Source: Angomonas deanei
Lineage: Eukaryota; Euglenozoa; Kinetoplastea; Trypanosomatida; Trypanosomatidae
Length of the DNA: 64,000 nucleotides
Assembly (NCBI GenBank): GCA_903995115.1
Contig: LR877158.1
Location: 496,001 to 560,000 of the forward strand
Direction: 5' to 3'
Shown piece by piece: positions 59,601-64,000 of the stretch. The stretch's first letter is position 1. Every line of letters starts with the position of its first letter. The translations under genes were made by a program, and so were the position numbers. Below the pieces are notes generated by a model, which worked only from the letters and a program-made list of their open reading frames with translations, made no database searches and had not been told where the DNA came from.

Positions 59601-62600
59601 AGCCGACAGCGACTTCACCAGTGAAAAAACTGTTCCGGGGTGATCTCCTCGTCAGGGGTGTCCTGCCAGGGTGCCGATGACACACTGTGCCGCCACAGAG
59701 AGAACACTTTGTGGAAGCTTTTTCGCACACGATTTGGGAAAGAGACGCCTGACCACGCTTCTTCAAGACGTACGGCGGAGCAAAGCACGGCGAAGGCGGC
59801 CTGAGCGCCCACACCGTACGCCGTCTTGCTGTCAGCGGACGGGTCGTCTTCCGTGGCAGACCGATCAAGCAGGGGCAACTTCGGCAGTGTGGCGTTTAGA
59901 TGGATCAGGACTTCCGAGAGGGGTGCGCGGTCGTGCACGTTGACGTCTGGGAAGCAACGCCACACGTCCATCATCTGAGAGGCGATGGCAAGCAACGTTG
60001 GATTGGGGGTATTCACCTTCGCACTCGTGCTGCTCCCTGTGGGCGGGTTTATACAGTAAAGGAGAAGGCGAGCGGTGAAATACTGCGACGCATAACTTCC
60101 CAATGGTCCCTCTTTAAAACAGCGGAAGATGGGTAACAGGATAGACCAGTACACCAAAGAAAATGGAGAGGGCGCCGTCACGGTGAGGGAGGGGTCATTC
60201 TTCTCCCCTCCCCGTTGCGGCACCGGTGACAGATAGAGCCACGAAAGTCCCGAAGGAAAAACGGCGTCCGTCCACCCGCCTTGTGCGTCGGGGAACTTGG
60301 CGAAGACATTCTTCTGGTCTGGGTCCTTAAATACGACCGCGCTCTCGAGGCCCGACAGCTTAGACAGCGCGGAGGCACCGCTGCTATACACGGCTATTGG
60401 GCACACCGGGGGTCGCGAAGTTGCATTTTTGGGGTCCGCAGCAGCGACAGGCGCACAAACCTTGAAATGCTCCGCCTTATCGGACAAGATACCATCTAAA
60501 AAACTACTGACAGTTTCCTGAAAAAAGGCCTCCGTAACGGACTCTATCTCGATCGATTTCATTTTACGCCGCACCGGGTCTTCAAAGAACATGAGGGCGT
60601 GTTTCACAATCTCCCCAATAAGGAGACTGCAATCCGTGCTCAGCAAACCTGACTCACCGTAACGAAAACAGTTCAAGATTTGATGTGCGATGTTGTTGGG
60701 ATCGAAAACGGAAAGAATGACGAAAAGCACTTCACCCTTGACAGTGGGTAGCTTGGCATGAGAAACGAGCGGATTGGACAGGTAGGACGGGCTGAGGGCC
60801 TTGCTTAACGCATGGCGCACCACCTCCCGACTCAGATGCCCCACGAGGGAGCTCGTGTAGTGCCCCAAGACCATCGTGAGATCAGGGAAACTTAACGCTT
60901 CCAAATACGCTGCGATGGATTTGATAGGGGTGCGATGGGTCACTTGGGGGAGCCTCCCCCGCAAACAACGCCGTTCGATCCGAGAGGTTTACGGGTGAGC
61001 CAACGGTGGCCGGCGCGGGGCACCAGCAAACGGAGCCTTGTAGCGCACCCGTGTATTTTTTGTTTGTTGAACAACACAGCGCACCGGTACCCTCATTGAA
61101 CTGAAAGTAGCATTCATCAGCAGAACTGGGGGAAGAAAGAGATCCATCCCGGTGTATCAGCTCCGCCTTCTGCATGTGCTTGGTGTTCGTGCCCATTCGA
61201 AACTCCTTTACCATCACCCTCTCTGTCGCGCACTCCGCTACCTCCACCCCCGATACTCCGCGGTTGCCAATGACCAGGTGGGATATTCCACCAGCTGTTT
61301 TCAGTTTGTTGCCCACATCCTTGGCGACGGAAGGCAAGAACTGAGTGCTGTTTTGTTCTCCAGACTTCATGACCGTCATGTGATGCTCATTCAGAACGAC
61401 CGCCATGTGGGTGAAGGTATCCAAATCACTGGAGAACAAGTCGGCACGGACCTCCACCGTGTTGCCCCTCGCCGAGAGTACACACCGTACCGCGTCGTTC
61501 ACGATGGACAGCTTGAGCAACGGTGGCTCGTCCTCCTTCCCCTTCGTCGGAGGCAAGCACACGGAGAGCAGGTCCAACTGCACCGATGGGGCGGTCCAAA
61601 GTGACGTACTGCTACTCGCCTCCGCCAGCCCGGCCGCGTTAAGGTATCGGAGAAAGACGGAGAACTCAAAGTAGAGGCCATCCTTCCAGACGGGAAAGGC
61701 ATCTTTGCTGGACGGCGTAATCACCACGCACGCGCTATTTTGACTTGGATCAAAGCACAGAGACGACGTGGGGGCGCTGCGTAACTTTGTGAAAACGTTC
61801 ACCTCACCCGGTATTTCGTAGGTGAAGGGTACCGCGCCTGGCGATGTCGAGTTTAAAAACTTTTTGTAAACCGGGACAAACCGCTCCATATAGCCTCGGT
61901 ATGCGGACTCTACGAACACCGGAAGCAGCGCGAAAGGAACGGGCGACTGGACAGGTAATAGACTCGACGCCCGATTGATTAGAAGAATGGTTTTCTTCTT
62001 CAACAAATACTCCAGCGCAGCGGGGTCACTGTCAGCCATGCCACGCAGGATATACAGCGTATGGACAGCAGCTTGTAAATCAAAGACGTTCCACGTCTTT
62101 TTCATTGTCGCACCAAAAATTCTTTCAGCGGTTGCAGTGATGATTAGACGAACACACTTTGTGGGAATGCAAGTGGTTTGGGGAGAAGTGAAGGAAGTTG
62201 GGCACACGTCCTCCAAGTCAACCGTTGTCTCCTCCTCGAGGGCATTCTCTCCGCGATAGGCCACCACTGCTTGCCCATACTTGGCGGAAAGATTCACAAT
62301 GTATCCTTCTCTTTCGCCGACACCTGGTTTATTAAAGTGTATGGGAGCACCAACATAGGGACCAAAGGACGCTACACCACTCAACACCATCATTGGACAA
62401 CACAGCCACATAGCCCGCGGGAGCTCCCCCGTTACTTTTTCGATGAAGGGAACTATCGCATCCAGTTCCCCAGCCCACCGTTCGGAGAGGAGCAACGTGT
62501 GTATGGCCCTGAGAAAGTGGGTAGCAACCGCAGAATTAAAAGTGACAAATATAAATCTATTGACATCTGATAACAACTTCACTAAAGTGACGTTACTGAC

Positions 62601-64000
62601 CGTTAGTCCTTTCTTTTTATCATCCGCCGGGGTGAAATCATCAAATACCACCTGATTCACCATTCGAGGGAGGTGATTCGCCATCAGCAGTACGGCCGTC
62701 TTGAACAGAGCGGCCGCATTCACCTCGCTGATCACCGCATGGGCACCCATCCAGGCCTGTATGGCGAGCAGATCGGACGAAAGACGCACAGCAGCGCGCG
62801 AGACTAGCGGAAGACAAGTGTACTCGATGGGGAAATCCACCACAACCGTGGTAAGCAGACTGGCCAAGGCGACAACGTGATCTGCCACTCTTAACATTTG
62901 TGAGCGCATTATCCGGTTTCCGAGGTTCCGTTTTCTCCATGACGGTCGAACAGGCACATATTTCCTCGTCAAATAAGGAAAAGAAATCTTGCAAGAACCA
63001 CGAATAATAGTGCGTCTCCGCGACAGAGGGAGAAGTGGTAAGACCCTTGACAGCTTGGAGGCCCATGTGTTTTAGCATGTCTAACGTTTGTTTGTAGTTC
63101 TTTTCGGCCTTGCTCAGCGCCTTGCGGTCCGGGTTGTTCTGCTTGTGATCATTTAACGCCGTGGAACTGTCCGTGTGCTCCTTGTAAACACTCTTCATGT
63201 AGGTGGCGGCGAAGCTGTCTGCGTCTTTCCTATGAAAATCGCGGTGGAATCCTCCTCTTTCATCTTGGAGGAGTCGGGCGAAAACAGGGAGCAGTAACGC
63301 CTAAAAAGCTGTCGATGGAAACCATCCTTTTCGAGTACTGGGAAATCCGCGGGGGCCCACAGGGAGTCTACTAAAGGAAGCACAGGGTCGCCAGTGGCGG
63401 TGTCCTCTGTCCCAGACTTCTCCAGTAACAAGTGGACGGCCGAGTAAACGGACTGCCTAATGGCGAACTGCACTGCCACGTCACTGCCACACAAGCCAGC
63501 AGCATAATGCTGCGGTTCTTGGCCGCCCAGTTTTTTGCTGAGGGACATCACAACACCGGCAGACGCGTTGTTCGACTGGCAAATGGTCAATCGCTTCTGA
63601 TATCCATATGCCCGGATATCGGCTAACGTCCGTCTTTTCCGAACTTCCTCCACCACCTCCTCTCGCAAGAGGCCCTCTTCCGACATGACGCACGAAAAAA
63701 AGGACACCAACGAGGATATGTCAAATGACCCAGATGTGACAAGGTGTGTGCGCCGAAGGTTCAGCGCGCGGCGAACCCGTAGAAATGCCCATTTCCAGCG
63801 GTCCTGGGGCGTGAGAGGGTCCACGTGCTTACCTCGTTCTCCGCACTCGCCAGGAACGGTGTAAAAAACAGGAACATCGTAAGAACTGATGAGATGGTCG
63901 ACCAACCTGCTCTTCTCATTTAGACTCGTGTACGCCTCGAGGTTCATTCCGTATTGGGAGAACATTTTATTTCGAAATGGAGAAAACAGCTTTACCGTAG
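56665..64000 (-). CDS. Giant HECT E3 ubiquitin ligase with LamG-like and SPRY domains, partial, four frame changes
   Basis: This runs off the high-coordinate edge. The first ATG in the frame is at 63965, but the frame is open above it to 64000, so the true start may lie outside. Five overlapping frames join into one protein of ~2440 residues or more. In order: helical armadillo-like repeats, a LamG-like lectin domain (about 61000-61900), two SPRY domains (about 58900-59600 and 58380-58860) and a C-terminal HECT domain with GEGADDVGGPYRES at its start and the catalytic Cys in LPHASTCFYQLVLPNY near 56850. The four joins lie at 63195-63240 (one base missing), 62900-62972, 60882-60964 and 59615-59640 (each one base extra); the last is a T6 run. 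The layout resembles HERC1/HECTD4-type ligases. Substrate unknown. Confidence 0.88.

Noticed and set aside
1-64000. tRNA, rRNA, CRISPR arrays, transposons, virus-like elements
   Set aside because: I looked for B-box-like motifs in spacers, regular repeat-spacer patterns, transposase, reverse transcriptase, integrase and capsid motifs and found none. A tool search could still find small RNA genes.

Overview
This window reads as nuclear DNA of a kinetoplastid protist, more likely a bodonid or other non-trypanosomatid lineage than a classical trypanosome (inference). The reasons are seen directly. All ~33 recognisable genes lie on the minus strand, head to tail, over the whole 64 kb, as in a polycistronic unit. 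No intron is needed anywhere. Coding DNA is GC-richer than the spacers. The spacers are short (mostly 200-700 bp), AT-rich and full of A/T homopolymers, and several genes are preceded in transcript direction by a pyrimidine tract and a nearby AG, as expected for spliced-leader trans-splicing. I saw no strand switch, tRNA, CRISPR array, transposon or virus-like element.

Layout in transcript direction, from high to low coordinates. 64000-56665: a very large HECT ubiquitin ligase with LamG-like and SPRY domains, probably open at its 5' end. 56400-49023: a gamma-tubulin-complex-like protein, a leucine-rich-repeat protein, a small unknown and an Asn-rich protein. 48762-39532: a WD40 protein, a NAPE-PLD-like metallo-hydrolase, a quadruple CX9C protein, an RPC5-like RNA polymerase III subunit and an EDC4-like WD40 scaffold. 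39037-29705: an AK7-like flagellar adenylate kinase, a possible FKBP15-like coiled-coil protein, a membrane protein and two tandem membrane proteins with a C-type-lectin-like ectodomain. 29127-20847: an LYR protein, GPN1 GTPase, an EndoG-type nuclease, thiamine pyrophosphokinase, two tandem copies of ribosomal protein S4e and a nucleoside transporter. 20258-14: mitoribosomal bL27, adenylosuccinate synthetase, Tctex dynein light chain, MAM33/p22, an EF-hand protein, an ABHD11-like hydrolase, RPB10, a CFAP210-like ciliary protein, leucyl-tRNA synthetase, proteasome RPT2, and two genes I cannot name.

The genes do not form one pathway; as usual in kinetoplastids, neighbours share transcription rather than function. 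Themes that recur are flagellum and microtubules (CFAP210, DYNLT, AK7, LRR protein, GCP), mitochondrion (bL27, LYR, MAM33, EndoG, CX9C), RNA polymerases and their assembly (RPB10, RPC5, GPN1), and purine/nucleoside use (ENT transporter, ADSS).

Eight genes need frame changes to read through (12 joins in all; ten skip one base, two lack one), often at short homopolymers. The simplest reading is residual indels in a long-read assembly, but the bias is worth checking. Nothing here is a clear new multi-gene system. The best leads are the tandem lectin-like surface proteins and the EDC4-like scaffold.
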